A stretch of 56,338 nucleotides of DNA from Rhodobacteraceae bacterium 63075 (GCA_003417655.1 QVMW01000019.1:1-56338); one strand, 5' to 3'; shown: positions 1 through 11,300, numbered from the stretch's first letter. The notes: generated from the letters alone by a model not told the origin. Numbers and translations are program-made.

Positions 1-89
1 CCTGAGCCGGGGTGAGCGGGCCATAGGCCCGTCGATCCCCTGCGAAGTCTGCCGCCTCAGCTGCCCGCGCGCATCAGCGCGGGTTCAAT

Positions 90-111
90 AAAAAAGGCAC
101 CGCGAGGTGCC
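90..111 (-). terminator. Rho-independent terminator of the parA/RHH operon
   Basis: Read on the minus strand, a perfect 6-bp stem (GGCACC/GGTGCC, loop TCGC) is followed by six T residues. It lies about 40 bp past the stop of the ribbon-helix-helix gene, so it ends the two-gene partition operon. A second GC-rich hairpin at 64-83 (CCCGCGC/GCGCGGG) lies beyond it without a T-run and has no assigned role. Confidence 0.8.
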
Positions 112-127
112 CTGAAAAGATGTTCTG

Positions 128-140
128 TTCAAATGTGGGT
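128..140 (-). repeat. Copy 1 of a par-region repeat (downstream side)
   Basis: The minus strand carries ACCCACATTTGA followed by A. Twelve bases are shared with copies at 654-666 and 1102-1114. It sits between the partition operon and its terminator. Its location suggests a partition-site or operator element; this is inference. Confidence 0.45.
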
Positions 141-152
141 AAGCTCAAAGCC

Positions 153-443
153 TCATTTGCGGAAGATGCCGGCCTCTTCCTCGAGCTGCTTGATGCGCTG
201 CTCTATAAAATCCTGGATCTCGGCGCCCATCTTGCGGCCCGTCGCGCTGCAGGCCGTCTTGAAGCGGGTATGCATCGACGCCGGCAGATCAAGGCTCAGC
301 CGTTTCATCGGCTCGGTCGGCCGTGCCTCAGCGTCCCCATCCACCGGACGATCATGTCCCGCGCCGCCTTGCTCGTAGGCGCTTATCTGTTCATCCGTTG
401 GCGGCTTGGGCTTCGGCGCCGTTGAAAACGTCTTCTTGGGCAT
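153..443 (-). CDS. Ribbon-helix-helix partner of ParA (ParB/ParG-like)
   Basis: A 96-aa protein encoded just after parA and overlapping its end by about 50 bp. The N-terminal half is Pro/Lys-rich and looks disordered. The C-terminal part (about residues 46-90) reads MKRLSLDLPASMHTRFK and then GRKMGAEIQDFIEQRI, the strand-helix-helix pattern of MetJ/Arc-type DNA-binding proteins. In ParA systems such small proteins bind the centromere, stimulate the ATPase and repress the operon. A TTG three codons upstream is possible, but the ATG giving MPKKTF is preferred. The pairing with ParA supports a plasmid-type segregation role. The RHH family is confident; the ParB role is inferred from context. Confidence 0.75.
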   Translation of the reverse strand: MPKKTFSTAPKPKPPTDEQISAYEQGGAGHDRPVDGDAEARPTEPMKRLSLDLPASMHTRFKTACSATGRKMGAEIQDFIEQRIKQLEEEAGIFRK

Positions 444-1059
444 AAGCGTCAATCTCGGTTGTGAGGGTTTCGATTTCGTCAGCCGCGCGGCTCTCCGGCG
501 CCCATTCGAAAATGGTCTGGCCCATGGTCAGGCTCTCGGCGAACGCGACACGCTGCTCGATCTCCGCGTCGAGGATTGGGATGCCTGCCTCTGCGGCCAT
601 GGTACGGATTTCGCGGCCGATCACCGTATTTCCGATTTTGCGGGAAACCACGAACCCACATTTGAGGGTTGGCTTGAAGTCCTGCGCCTCACGGACCTGC
701 GTTACGGTAAGATCCGAGGCCCACGCCGAGAGGCCTGAAGGCTCGATCGGCAAGACAACGAAGTCCGAGGCGATAATGCAGGAGCGCGCCACCTCTTGGG
801 CGTGGGGCGGCCCATCGATGATGGTGTGCGTGTAGTCCGCCGCGAGTTTCAACGCGTCACGCGCCATATTCGCCCGCGCCATGTTTACCACCTGAAACGG
901 CGCCTCCTCGCGCAGGCCAGCCCAGGTGCTGGCCGAGGCCTGCTTGTCGGCGTCGATCAAAAGCACCTTTCGGCCCAGTCGGGCCAACTGCGCCGCGACA
1001 TTCACGGCCAGCGTGGTTTTGCCGACGCCGCCTTTCTGATTGAGGAACGAGATGATCAT
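391..1059 (-). CDS. parA: ParA-family partition ATPase
   Basis: A 222-aa ATPase of the small ParA/MinD type. A deviant Walker A motif, KGGVGKTT, is at about residues 9-16, the Walker A' region VLLIDADKQAS is near 33-43, and IIDGPPHAQE follows near residue 83. It has no N-terminal HTH, so it belongs to the short type Ib class that relies on a separate small DNA-binding partner, here the overlapping RHH gene. It should use ATP-dependent nucleoid binding to move plasmid or island DNA. The ATG was chosen over a TTG two codons earlier. The upstream 220 bp carries a repeat shared with the operon's other end. Its presence suggests the left island is, or derives from, a replicating element. Confidence 0.9.
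   Translation of the reverse strand: MIISFLNQKGGVGKTTLAVNVAAQLARLGRKVLLIDADKQASASTWAGLREEAPFQVVNMARANMARDALKLAADYTHTIIDGPPHAQEVARSCIIASDFVVLPIEPSGLSAWASDLTVTQVREAQDFKPTLKCGFVVSRKIGNTVIGREIRTMAAEAGIPILDAEIEQRVAFAESLTMGQTIFEWAPESRAADEIETLTTEIDAYAQEDVFNGAEAQAANG
654..666 (+). repeat. Copy 2 of the par-region repeat (inside parA)
   Basis: ACCCACATTTGAG is identical over 13 bases to the copy upstream of parA. It lies in the coding region for LKCGF of ParA. It could be a genuine internal site or a chance match constrained by coding. Confidence 0.35.
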
Positions 1060-1101
1060 GCGCAAAGACTCTCACAATGCAGGGTATGTGTAAATGTAAA
1101 A

Positions 1102-1114
1102 ACCCACATTTGAG
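1102..1114 (+). repeat. Copy 3 of the par-region repeat (upstream of parA)
   Basis: ACCCACATTTGAG lies about 45 bp upstream of the parA start, inside the probable promoter region and next to AT-richer sequence. This is the copy best placed to act as an operator or centromere for the RHH protein. Confidence 0.5.
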
Positions 1115-1285
1115 CATATCTAGGAATGTGGCAAGAGCTCTTTGGCATGCTCAAAGCCTCTTGGTTTCAGATGGCTTGGGGCTCAGGCACCACCCTGCAC
1201 CTGCGCGCGGTTCTTGATCGCTACGGACATTGGAGCAACAGATGCGCACGTCTTGTGTAAGCGGCTCACTGCAGAGCGGAGAAAA

Positions 1286-2335
1286 TCACCGGCCTCCAGG
1301 CTCAAGACCATCACCCCCCACGCCAAGCCGTTCGGCCACATCCTCGAATCCCGGATCGGCTGCATAGATGCGCTCGAACTGCCGGCGCGCGCGGGCGCGC
1401 TGGCCGGTCTCGTGGTAGAGTACCGCCCGGTCGTAGCGGATCTGATGCAAGAGCCCATCGGGTCGGTCCTTGCGGCGGCGGTTGGCCAGCGTGAACACGT
1501 CGATGGCGGCATCGGGCAGGCCCAGTGCGGCGAGCGCACGGCCGCGATAGAGCAGGATCGCGGTGTCGACCGGGGTCTCGTTCTCGACATGCACCGTGGC
1601 GCGCACCACCCGGGCCATCAAGGAGCGATCGCCGGGCGTGTCGAGCGCGAGTTCCACGAAGGACAGGAGCACCACCGGATCGGTCAGGTCGAGGTGCATC
1701 AGCCGCTCGACATGCGCCATGGCATCATCATGGCGGCCCTCGATCTGCGCGATCTCCAGCAGGGCCAGCCGTGTGCCGCGTTCGCGCGGGAGGATGTGGG
1801 CGAAGATATCCTCGGTGATCGGCAGGCTGGCTTGCGCGGCTATCTTGTATTTCTCGAACAGCACGCCCAGATCTGAGAGGCGATCCAGAGCATGGTCAAA
1901 ATGGGCCTTGGCAGCGTCGAACTCCTCACAGCGCAGCCGGATCAGCCCAGCCATCCAAGCCGCATCAGGCAGATCACGGGCCTCCTCCAGCGCAGTGAGC
2001 GCCGTGTCCTGATCCCTGTCGTTTACCGCGCGAAGGCCGTCGACGAAGCGTTTCTCCTCGGCTGGAGTGAACAGTCGCTGAAAGAATCCCAGGGTCAGCC
2101 GGTCCTGCGCCGCCACCTCTGGTGCAGGGGCCGCGCCGCCGCGGCCCGCCCGCTTGCGATCATGAACGGTATAGAACAACCCTGTCCCGGTAAGGCCTGC
2201 CGTCGCCCGATTGCCGCGCGGGCTGATGGTGTATTTCGCGCCCTGCGGCCCGATAGACAGCGAAGCCATCGACTTCGACAGGTTAAGGGTCACGCCCGGG
2301 GCAAGGCGGATGCGGCGCCAGAAACGGAAGGGCAT
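1286..2335 (-). CDS. DUF4236 domain plus TPR-repeat protein
   Basis: A 349-aa protein with two parts. The first 55 residues (FRFWRRIRLAPGVTLNLSKS, then SIGPQGAKYTISPRGNRATAGLTGTGLFYT) match the Gly/Ser-rich beta repeat pattern known as DUF4236. From about residue 75 on it is all-helical, with tandem tetratricopeptide-like units such as DAAWMAGLIRLRCEEFDAAKAHFDHALDRL and AILLYRGRALAALGLPDAAIDVFTLA. TPR arrays bind other proteins; no catalytic motif is visible. It is encoded 75 bp after the type III Res gene on the same strand, so it may be the last member of that operon or an independent passenger. DUF4236 has no settled biochemical function. Confidence 0.75.
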   Translation of the reverse strand: MPFRFWRRIRLAPGVTLNLSKSMASLSIGPQGAKYTISPRGNRATAGLTGTGLFYTVHDRKRAGRGGAAPAPEVAAQDRLTLGFFQRLFTPAEEKRFVDGLRAVNDRDQDTALTALEEARDLPDAAWMAGLIRLRCEEFDAAKAHFDHALDRLSDLGVLFEKYKIAAQASLPITEDIFAHILPRERGTRLALLEIAQIEGRHDDAMAHVERLMHLDLTDPVVLLSFVELALDTPGDRSLMARVVRATVHVENETPVDTAILLYRGRALAALGLPDAAIDVFTLANRRRKDRPDGLLHQIRYDRAVLYHETGQRARARRQFERIYAADPGFEDVAERLGVGGDGLEPGGR

Positions 2336-2409
2336 GCTCTATGCCTCTGGTACTAAGGTTGGATCGCGGCTTGCGCCGTCGAGAAGGAAGATATTGATCG
2401 AGCGTGGTT

Positions 2410-5400
2410 TCATCCCGTCGCAGGCCCGACTAAATCCAACAGCTTGGCATAGTCTGTTACAACATCGTACTTCACGCGGTCTGCGGTAACTTGCTGGCTG
2501 ATTTCATCGAAGAACTTGCGAGCGCACTCGATCTTCGTCTTCTCAATCTCGCGCAACTTCATCGTGGACATCGTGCCTTTGGTCTCAGCGACGAAGTAGA
2601 TGTGTCGCACGCTGCCAGCCTTGAAGGATATCGCCCAATCAGGATTGTAGTCCCCGACCGGGGTCGGAATAAGAAACCCACGTGGCAGTTTGGCGTAGAC
2701 GACGACCTCGCTGCTTGTATCCAGCTCCTTCACGAAATCTCTTTCGACATCGGAATCGGTGATCGCATAGTCGTAGACATGGTTCTTGAGCTTCGCCGTG
2801 GCCCGGGAGAAATCTTGGCCAGTTTGGCTCGCCGTGAATATGTCGACATCGTAGCGTTCGTCGACTTCGTCGTAGGCCAGACGCTCGATTACCATGGCTG
2901 CCTTCTGCTCGGCGACGATGCGCGAGGCCTCGGCGATAAAATGCTCCGGGTTCTTGGTGAACTGTTCAAAAACCGCTGGTGTGATTTGGCCCAATATGCT
3001 CGCTGCTGTGTTTCGGGTCAGTTGGGCGTTCTCGGCCACCTTTCCCACCAAGTCGTACTTTACCAAGGAATGGATCGAGTCCCCGTGTTCCGTCGTAGTG
3101 TTTGTTACCGTGAAGGCGTCGCCATTACGAAGATGGCCATCGGTCAGTCCGTCGCTCTGCACGCCGACCTGAACGGTATACTGCAACGGGGTGACCCGAA
3201 GCTGGCTGTCCAGTGCGCTGACGCACTTACGGACCAGCTCTGCTGAGTCGAATTCGACCCGATAGACCGCCTTTCGGTTGATGCGTGCCCAAAGTTCTTG
3301 GAACTCCTTCTTCTCGAAGTTTGCATTGAGAGGATTGGTCTTTGGCTTACGACCATCATCGACTTCGGGCAGCTGCGCGTCGCTGAAGACGCTATCGATC
3401 AACTCGAACACCTGCTCCGCATGAGGTTTAAGGTCCTCGGGCAAGTCAGCCAGTTTCCCCTCGGCCTTGGCCTCGTGATAGGCGTCCGCGATCTGGTCCG
3501 CATCGTCGGTGTAGTCATTCTTCACCAGATAGCGGTAGATCTGCTTGGCCATGGCGGCAGTCACCTCAACCGGGCCCTTCTCGGTGGTGAGTGTTTTGCC
3601 CGTGAAATACTCTTCGGTTGCCTGCCGCGGACGTGACGAGAGAGTTTCCGCGATTTCCTTTTGCAGGCCGGCCACGAAGTCCTTGTAGCTCTCGCTCGCC
3701 ACCACGGTCAGTACGTTGATGTCGTGCACCGCCGACGGGTGGTCCATCCTGTCCCCGTACTGGTCGACGCTCAGCCGCAAACCCCGCCCCACTTCCTGAC
3801 GCCTCATCACGATGCTATCGCTGTGCTTGAGCATACATAGGGTGAACACGTTGGGATTGTCCCACCCTTCACGCAAAGCCGAATGCGAAAAGATGAAACG
3901 CGTAGGCTCGTCAAAGGAAAGTAGCTGTTCCTTTTTCTTGAGAATTAGGTCGTAAGCATCGACGTCCTGTGAAACAGCGACCTTCTTCCCTGTCTCAGCG
4001 TCACTTTCCTTTTTGATAGCCCCATCAATGTTTCGACCGGTCTTCTTGTCGATCGAGAAATAGCCGTTGTGGGTCTTAGCCGGATCGATGCCGCCCAGAT
4101 ATTTCCGGTACGCTTCGTTATCGATCGCAAGCTCTGACAGGTACTCGGCCTTCAGCAGCTCGTATTCCTCCTCGAAGACCCGAGCATAGTCGCCTTTTTC
4201 GTCCGCCTGACCGTAGTCTCGATATTTCACCACCTCGTCGATGAAGAAGAGCGACAGAACCTTGATGCCCTGTGCGAACAGCTGCTTTTCCTTGTCCAGG
4301 TGCGCCTTGATCGTCTCGCGGATCTGGATGCGGCGGATGTCGCGTTCGGAGACGTCGCCGTTCGCCTCGCCAGCCCTCAGCACTTCCCCGTTGGTGAATT
4401 CGACCGTGTCATTGACGGCGTCGATCTGGCTGATCGTGAAGCCGCGATACTGGTCCAGCTCGCCCGACTCCACGAACAGATCATCGCGGAATTCGAGCCG
4501 CCGGAGTTGGCGCTTGATCTCGCCCGACTTCAGCTTCACCTCCATCTCGATCCGCGCCACCGGGGCCTTTTTCGAGATATCGATGCCCTCCAGGTAGAGG
4601 TAGGCGTTGGTGCCGGCCAGCCCGCGGGTCTGGATGCCGCGCACCGCAATCTTCTTCACCAGTTTCTGGTTGTAGGCGTCCAGCGCGTCCAGCCGGTGAA
4701 TGCGGTTGTGCTGGGTCCGGTGGGTCGCCGAATAGCGCAGGATGAACAGCGGGTTGAATTTCGGCAGCGCCTCCGTCGTGGCCTTGCCTTCCATCTTCTG
4801 CGGTTCGTCCAGGATCAGGATCGGCCGGTTCGAGGCGATCACGTCGATGGGCTTGCGCGACTGGAAGTCGTCGAGCTCTTCGTAGATCCGGCGGTTGTCA
4901 GCTCCGCGCGCGTTGAACGCCTGGATGTTGATCACCATCACGTTGATGCCGGCGTCGGACGAAAAGCTCTCCAGCTCGTGCAGGCGCTTGGAGTTGTAGA
5001 TGAAGAACCGCGCCTTCTTGCCGTAGCTCTCGGTGAAGTGGTCGGCCGTCATGTTGAGTGACTTGTAGACCCCTTCGCGGATGGCGATCGACGGCACCAT
5101 GATGATGAACTTCGACCAGCCATACCGCTTGTTCATCTCGAAGATGGACTTGATGTAGCAGTAGGTCTTGCCCGTTCCGGTCTCCATCTCAACGTCGAGA
5201 TGAACGCGGGTCGCGGCAAGAGCGTCCTTCTTGTAGGCGGGCTTGACGGGGACGCGGGCGCCCTTGGGGTCGAAGGTGGTGAAATCGGTCAGAGACTGCG
5301 AAACGGGCAGGTTCTGCCGCCGCTGGACCTTTTGGATGTTCTCGAGGATCTGCGGCTCGGTGAGCGCGAGGTCGGCGTTCTTGAAGCCTTCCTCGAAGGC

Positions 5401-5532
5401 GCGTGCCTGCGCGGCGAGGCCGGGGTCCATTCGATAGGACAGCAAGGAGCGGTTCGGCTGCCCCTCGAAACAGTCGACCACGTCGTTGACGGCATTGGTC
5501 TGATAGGGCTGGACCTTGAACTTGATTTGCAT
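2410..5532 (-). CDS. Type III restriction enzyme, Res subunit (helicase-nuclease)
   Basis: A 1040-aa protein of typical Res length. An SF2 helicase core carries motif I METGTGKT (about residues 116-123), motif II DEPQ near 240, and motif VI VGRGLRL in the later half. Near the C-terminus NPDW (about 961) followed by AETKGT (about 984) forms a PD-(D/E)xK nuclease signature, so both ATP-dependent translocation and cleavage look intact. Type III Res acts in complex with Mod and cuts DNA carrying unmethylated sites; the Mod gene ends 8 bp upstream. Base composition is uneven: the first 1.3 kb of coding sequence is GC-rich, while the distal half (2410-4240) is noticeably more AT-rich. That fits mosaic ancestry. 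Confidence 0.92.
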   Translation of the reverse strand: MQIKFKVQPYQTNAVNDVVDCFEGQPNRSLLSYRMDPGLAAQARAFEEGFKNADLALTEPQILENIQKVQRRQNLPVSQSLTDFTTFDPKGARVPVKPAYKKDALAATRVHLDVEMETGTGKTYCYIKSIFEMNKRYGWSKFIIMVPSIAIREGVYKSLNMTADHFTESYGKKARFFIYNSKRLHELESFSSDAGINVMVINIQAFNARGADNRRIYEELDDFQSRKPIDVIASNRPILILDEPQKMEGKATTEALPKFNPLFILRYSATHRTQHNRIHRLDALDAYNQKLVKKIAVRGIQTRGLAGTNAYLYLEGIDISKKAPVARIEMEVKLKSGEIKRQLRRLEFRDDLFVESGELDQYRGFTISQIDAVNDTVEFTNGEVLRAGEANGDVSERDIRRIQIRETIKAHLDKEKQLFAQGIKVLSLFFIDEVVKYRDYGQADEKGDYARVFEEEYELLKAEYLSELAIDNEAYRKYLGGIDPAKTHNGYFSIDKKTGRNIDGAIKKESDAETGKKVAVSQDVDAYDLILKKKEQLLSFDEPTRFIFSHSALREGWDNPNVFTLCMLKHSDSIVMRRQEVGRGLRLSVDQYGDRMDHPSAVHDINVLTVVASESYKDFVAGLQKEIAETLSSRPRQATEEYFTGKTLTTEKGPVEVTAAMAKQIYRYLVKNDYTDDADQIADAYHEAKAEGKLADLPEDLKPHAEQVFELIDSVFSDAQLPEVDDGRKPKTNPLNANFEKKEFQELWARINRKAVYRVEFDSAELVRKCVSALDSQLRVTPLQYTVQVGVQSDGLTDGHLRNGDAFTVTNTTTEHGDSIHSLVKYDLVGKVAENAQLTRNTAASILGQITPAVFEQFTKNPEHFIAEASRIVAEQKAAMVIERLAYDEVDERYDVDIFTASQTGQDFSRATAKLKNHVYDYAITDSDVERDFVKELDTSSEVVVYAKLPRGFLIPTPVGDYNPDWAISFKAGSVRHIYFVAETKGTMSTMKLREIEKTKIECARKFFDEISQQVTADRVKYDVVTDYAKLLDLVGPATG

Positions 5533-5540
5533 GGTCAGCC

Positions 5541-7571
5541 TCAGATCGATTTGACTTCGGTGGTGGGGGAGAGCTGGCGGAAGATCTGTTCGACGTTGAT
5601 CTTGACATCATCCGACGCGAAGCCTGTATCTCGGAAGACGACGCGCAGCGGCTCGTGCCCGGCCAGCTCCTTCACCAGATCCTCGGTAACGCCGCGGTCG
5701 AAGCAGGCGACAAGGGCGTTGTCGTCGACGAAGAACACGGTCTTGCCCTGCCCAGACCCGTCTTTGATCGTCTCGCGGCGGATGGGCAGCGTCAGGTCCA
5801 CACCCCAATCGACCAGCACCTGGAACAGCAGGTCCTCGGCCGTGCGGCCCTCCTTCACGTTGTCCACCATGCCCGGCAGGTCGGACTGCTTCAGCTCGTC
5901 CGGGCGGTAGTAGACGTCCTTCATGTTCGACGTGTCTACCCTGAGCATTCGGAAGCCTATATCGCGGTTCCAGTCTGCATGGCATTCACCATCAGCGGTC
6001 TTTTTTCCAGCGCGACGTATCCGCTCTGCCGATAAATCTGCAATGGTCTCGTACCCCTCGTTTGCGGCGCTCGACTTTTGATCTGGCGTCTCATCGAGCT
6101 GCACCATAATGAATTTTCGATTGTAGCCGTCCTCGGCGTTGGCCTCAAAAACTGCATGGGCCGTCGTTCCGGAGCCGGCAAAAAAGTCAAGAACAATGCC
6201 ATCACGTGTGTTGTTCGCCCATTTCATTAGCTGCTTGATCAGCCGGACTGGTTTTTTTCCGTTTGAAAAGGAGACGCCACCCTCCTTAGCGACGTTTCCC
6301 ATATCTTGGTAGAAACCCTTCCAAAGATCCCCACGGATGACAGTCCGACCAAACTTAGGCTTGTAGTCATCTGACATGCGATAGTTAAGCGACAGCGGCA
6401 TAAGGGCCTGAAGTGTTCCATTCTCCAACGTGGTTAGGTAGTAGGTCCGATGATCAGTCTTAAAGTCCTTCCAATGTCCTAAAGCCGTGGACTGCCCCGC
6501 GGCTGAGACCGGAGGCCTATCAAGACGAGCAATTTTCTCAAGGTTCTTTTCGATGAACTCTTTTGCAGAATCAGACACGGATAGCAGCCGATCAATACTC
6601 TTGACGCTAAACGCGTTTCGATTGAGGAAGCCGTATTGTTCAATATCACGGCCAACTAAATTATCTTCCCTCATCTTTTCGGCAAGAGTGCTTAATGTCC
6701 CATCATCGTTCAGCCACGCTGTATAGTGTGTGTCAAAAGACGTAACGCTGTCGAATAGTGGGGTGTGGCGTATTCGATCAAATTTTTCGCTTTTGCGGAA
6801 AACATGAACAAACTCAACATTTTTAACTATTGTTCCCTGTTGGGCGTTAACCGTTTTGGGGCCAGAGGTGGTCGACATCTCTACAGCAATGGTGTCTATG
6901 AAATTCTTTTCTCCAAATACCTCGTCGAGCAACCGCTTCATATTTGCGGATTCCTCATCGCTTATTGACACGAAGATGACACCATCGTCGGCTAAAAGAT
7001 TTCGTGCCAGCTTTAGGCGTGAATAAATCATCGTCAACCAGTCAGAGTGAAACCGCCCATTTGCCTCTGTGTTCGCAACGAGACAGTGCCCGTCTTCTGT
7101 CTTCTGGTTTGACTTGCGCAGGTAGCTTTCCGCGGTGTCAGAAAAATCATCGTTGTAGATGAAGTCGCTTCCAGTATTATATGGTGGATCGATATAGATT
7201 ACTTTCACTTGTCCGAGAAACGTTGACTGAAGAAGCTTCAAAGCTTCCAAGTTATCCCCACTGATCAAAAGGTTCTTTGTATCGTCGAAGTTCAAGCTGG
7301 ACTTTCTATCTGGAAGAATGGTCTTCGCGATTGGAGCATTGGCGAGGAGCAGCGCCTCCCGCTTGCCGGGCCAGTCCAGCCGATACCGCTCCTGTGGCCC
7401 GTCCACGATGTGGTCGCTCAACTCCTGACGTAGCTGATCGAAGTCCACCGCCAGACGCACGGCCCCCGTCGCCTCGTCCCGCGCCTCGGTCACGCAGCCG
7501 GGGAACATCTCGCGGATCTTCGCGATGTTGTCCTGGCTCAGGTCGGGGCTGTGCATCTTCAGCTTGTCCAT
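5541..7571 (-). CDS. Type III DNA methyltransferase, Mod subunit
   Basis: A 676-aa adenine-N6/cytosine-N4-type methyltransferase. Motif [12 protein letters not shown] is at residues 128-137 and the AdoMet-binding motif I FFAGSGTT near 462-469. This order (IV before I) marks the beta class, to which type III Mods belong. The stretch between holds the target-recognition domain. The start chosen is an ATG with a GAGGA ribosome site 5-10 bases ahead, not the first upstream ATG 14 codons earlier, which lies within the preceding gene. Residues from roughly 87 to 542 are encoded by clearly AT-richer DNA (about 5945-7310) than either end. Mod methylates host sites and gives the Res complex its specificity. 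Confidence 0.93.
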   Translation of the reverse strand: MDKLKMHSPDLSQDNIAKIREMFPGCVTEARDEATGAVRLAVDFDQLRQELSDHIVDGPQERYRLDWPGKREALLLANAPIAKTILPDRKSSLNFDDTKNLLISGDNLEALKLLQSTFLGQVKVIYIDPPYNTGSDFIYNDDFSDTAESYLRKSNQKTEDGHCLVANTEANGRFHSDWLTMIYSRLKLARNLLADDGVIFVSISDEESANMKRLLDEVFGEKNFIDTIAVEMSTTSGPKTVNAQQGTIVKNVEFVHVFRKSEKFDRIRHTPLFDSVTSFDTHYTAWLNDDGTLSTLAEKMREDNLVGRDIEQYGFLNRNAFSVKSIDRLLSVSDSAKEFIEKNLEKIARLDRPPVSAAGQSTALGHWKDFKTDHRTYYLTTLENGTLQALMPLSLNYRMSDDYKPKFGRTVIRGDLWKGFYQDMGNVAKEGGVSFSNGKKPVRLIKQLMKWANNTRDGIVLDFFAGSGTTAHAVFEANAEDGYNRKFIMVQLDETPDQKSSAANEGYETIADLSAERIRRAGKKTADGECHADWNRDIGFRMLRVDTSNMKDVYYRPDELKQSDLPGMVDNVKEGRTAEDLLFQVLVDWGVDLTLPIRRETIKDGSGQGKTVFFVDDNALVACFDRGVTEDLVKELAGHEPLRVVFRDTGFASDDVKINVEQIFRQLSPTTEVKSI

Positions 7572-7581
7572 GCTCGTCCTC

Positions 7582-8391
7582 TCAATCGTTGGTATTGTTG
7601 CTGGATTGCGCAAATCCGGACGCGGAACCGGTGTCCACTTCCGCTGGATTTGCGTGTGCGGCGGCGGGATTGCCCGCCTTCAACCGCTCCAGCTCCTGTT
7701 TGGCCGCGCGCAGCTCGGCATTGATCGCCACGCGCTTGTTGAATTGCTTCTCGCGCCCGAGCCGCGCCTTGATCCGCTCGACCTCCCGCGCCTGCGTCTT
7801 GATCGCCTCCGCCTGGGCGATCCGCTCTTCCAGCGACAGAGGGGGCTCGGACGCTGCGGGGGAGAGGGGCGCCTGCGGTGCTTCCCCCATGCCGGACACC
7901 AGCCGGGCCGTCTGCCCCTCCACCAGCGGGGCCAGCAGCTGCTCGTAGAGCGTCCCCATGTTCAGCGCGACCGGAAGCGGCGCGCGCGACGCCTCCTCTG
8001 GCTGCCAATCCCCTTCGAAATAGTCGCCCACGACCCAGCGGGCGCTGTCCGCCTCGCTCCGCCGCTTGTAGGCCGCGGCCATCTTCACCCGGCCGGAATG
8101 GACCAGCTCGAAGATCAAGGGAAAGGGAATGGCCTTGTCGATGGCCCGCAACACGTCCCGGTCCAGCGTCGCCGTCCGGACGACGAAGCGGAACACCTGG
8201 ATCTCCGGGACCTTCTTGCTGGCCGCCAGCCTCAATGTCTCCGGCGACAGCTTGTGGGACCAGACGATCCGATCCACGTCGCGCACGAAGAGGTCCTTGA
8301 GTGCCGTGTTCGCGCCGGCATGTTCGTATATCTTGTTCTTGGGGATCACGCGCCCGAAGGCGGCGGCGCGGGGCCAATCGTAGAGAGTCAT
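7582..8391 (-). CDS. DUF4391 family protein
   Basis: A 269-aa protein whose N-terminal 165 residues (MTLYDWPRAAAFGRVIPKNKIYEHA, then VDRIVWSHKLSPETLRLA and IQVFRFVVRT) match what is annotated as DUF4391. The rest is a long charged coiled coil (about residues 195-250: EERIAQAEAIKTQAREVERI and on) ending in a low-complexity tail. No catalytic motif is recognised. Its ATG overlaps the helicase stop by 4 bp (ATGA), and the mod gene begins about 10 bp downstream, so it is translated as part of the same unit. From family knowledge, DUF4391 genes are usually found beside helicase and methyltransferase genes of restriction-like clusters. An adaptor or assembly role is inference. Confidence 0.8.
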   Translation of the reverse strand: MTLYDWPRAAAFGRVIPKNKIYEHAGANTALKDLFVRDVDRIVWSHKLSPETLRLAASKKVPEIQVFRFVVRTATLDRDVLRAIDKAIPFPLIFELVHSGRVKMAAAYKRRSEADSARWVVGDYFEGDWQPEEASRAPLPVALNMGTLYEQLLAPLVEGQTARLVSGMGEAPQAPLSPAASEPPLSLEERIAQAEAIKTQAREVERIKARLGREKQFNKRVAINAELRAAKQELERLKAGNPAAAHANPAEVDTGSASGFAQSSNNTND

Positions 8392-11300
8392 TCGCTGCCT
8401 CCCTCGATCACCAGGAAGCCGATCAGCTCGAAATCGTCCAGCCCCTTGATGGTATGGGTCAGCGCCGTGGTCTGACCGCCGCTGAACAGGCTGTCGATGT
8501 CCTTCTCTTCCTTCACCTCGATCATCGAGCGGATCGCCTGGCTGAGGAGGTCGGAGTAGCGCTCCATGTCGCGCCCGTCATTCGTGCGGTCATTGAAGAC
8601 CCGGCAGACCTCCGGGACCGGCTGGCTCCGCCCCTTGCAACTGGTGCGCACCAGATCGAGCAGGCGCTTCACCTCGGTGTGGTCGGCGACGATCTCACCA
8701 TCGTCGCCGATGTAGACAAGGTAATAGGGATGCAGCCGGTTCTGCTGGTTGACGTTCACGCTGTCGTGAATGTTCTTCAGCGCGAAAATCACGCCCGGTT
8801 GCAGGCCGAGGTCCAACTTCGCCGGCACGACGGCGTGCATGCCGAAGGGTACGTTGTCGAGCTCTCCGTGCTCCTTGACGTAGTTGAGCAGGTCCATCCG
8901 AAATTCATTGAGGCCGAGGTCGGTGATGGAGATGCCTGCCTTCACGTCCTCCAGCTCGATCACCTCTTCCTGCAGCCGCTGCAACTGCTTCTTGCGGTAG
9001 GCGATATCGCTGGACTTGGCCGACAGCACGTTGTCTTCGCCGGTGGCGGTGATGTCGGTGATCACCATCCGGTTTTCGACGCGTTCCTTGAGATTGATGT
9101 ACGCGTCCAACGAGATGTCCGGCCAGTAGTTGGCGAGCTGGATCTGGGTGTTTGGTGAGCCGATACGGTCGATCCGGCCGAAGCGCTGGATGATGCGGAC
9201 CGGGTTCCAGTGGATGTCGTAGTTGACCAGGAAGTCGCAGTCCTGAAGGTTCTGCCCTTCCGAGATGCAGTCTGTGCCGATGAGAATGTCCAGCTCGCCA
9301 GGCTCGTTCGGCAGGACGATCGCCTTTTCTTTCGACCGTGGTGAGAAAAGCGTCAGGACGCTCTGGAAGTCGTAGGACTTCTTGAGTGTCGTCTTGGGAG
9401 CGTCCGACCCGGTGACCTTGCCGACATGCAGCCCGAGCTCCTGTGCGAAGGGTGTCAGGTTGTCGAATAGGTAGTTGGCTGTGTCGGCGAAGGCCGTGAA
9501 GACCAGCACCTTGCGATTGCCGGGATTCAGCGGCTCATCGATTTTCTGCCTGATGAGGGCGAGCAGGTGCTGAAGCTTGGCGTCGTCCTCGGGCTTGACC
9601 TTGTCCATCGAGGCGATCAGGTCCTCGATGAGTACAAGGTCCGCAGCCAGGTCGTGTTTCCATGATGGCAGATCCATATCGCCGAGGCTGATCTGGACCT
9701 TCTTCCCGACTGTGAATTCGTCGAGCCCGGAGAGGTCATCGTCTTCCGGGTCGAAATCGCTCATTTCTGCGAGGTGGTCACTGATGCTCTCGCTTCGCCC
9801 CGTCTTTTCGAATTCGTCGATGGCATCAAGCGTGCGGGAAATGTTGGTGCCGAGTGACCGAAGCGTGAGGCGAAATGCAGCGACCGAGCTTTCCAGGCGC
9901 TTAAGCAAGTTGGTCGTCATGAGCGCCTGAAGGCTACGCTCCCGGTCGGCCTGCCTGAGCTTGCCCCGTCCGCCCTCGACCTGTGTGTCGTAGATCTCCT
10001 CATACTTTCGAAGGCGGCTGGGAAGGATGTAGCTGATCGGGGCGTAGACCGCGAGCTTCAGGACAGAGAGCTGCGTGAAGATATCGTTGAACCCCATCAC
10101 ATCGGACCGCTCAGTAATCGGGCGGTGGAACGACAGCGGCTTTCTACGCTCGGGAAACTTTCCTATGTCCTTGGTGTCGTAGAAGGTTTCGATGTGCTTT
10201 CGTGATCGAGCGATGGTGACGGCGTCGAGCAGTTCGAAGAAGTCGAAATCGAGCGCCTTCAGGATCGACGCGGCCGTTCTCTCCTCCGAGGGGAGAGAAG
10301 ACCATTCATTGAAGGCCTTCTGGGCCCGTCGGAAGATCTCTTCTACGCTGACATCGGCCTTTAGGTTCTTGCTGAGCGCTTCGGACTGCCCTTCGTAAGC
10401 AAGAGCCAGCTGGTTACGAAGGTCGGTGAAACGGTTGTTCACCGGGGTTGCGGAAAGCATCAGAACCTTGGTCTTCACGCCGGCTCGGATGACTTTGTTC
10501 ATCAGTTTCTGGTAGCGGGTTTCGCGGTCCTTATAGACATCGTTATTGCGGAAGTTGTGGGACTCATCGATCACGACTAGATCATAGTTTCCCCAGTTCA
10601 CTCGATTGAGGGGGATGCCGAAAGACTCGCCGGATGTGCGGGAGAGATCGGTGTGGCAGAGAACTTCGTAGTTGAACCTGTCTTTCGCGAAAAGGTTGGT
10701 GGTCAGGTTCGTGTTATAGTTCCGCCAGTTATCCGCGAGCTTTTTGGGGCAAAGAACAAGTACTGAACGGTTTCGCAGTTCATAATATTTGACAACTGCC
10801 AAGGCGGTGAACGTTTTCCCAAGACCGACCGAGTCTGCAAGAATGCATCCGTTGTAGGTCTCAAGCTTATTGATAATGCCTGTCGCCGCGTCCCTTTGGT
10901 AATTGAAGAGCTTGTTCCAGACCACGCTCTCCTGATAACCCGTCAGATCATTCGGCAGGACGTCTTCATCGACTTCATCGAGGAAGTCATGGAAGATGTT
11001 GTAGAGCATCATGAAATAGATGCGCTCAGGCGAATTCTCTTGGTAGACGGCCTCGATGTGCTCGCAAATGGCATCGGTGACATCCTGCACTTTTTCCGGG
11101 TCTGACCAGATCTGATCGAAAAGCTGCAGATACATCTTCGCGTGCGCGGGATCATCAAACCGTGTAACGAAGTTGGAGACGGCGTCACCCTTTTGGTATC
11201 CGAGGTCTACCGCCGTGAAGCCACTGATGGGCATGTATGCAACATCGGCTCCAGACCCAGAAACATGCATCAATTGCTGCATCGGCGCCTTGGTCCTGTT

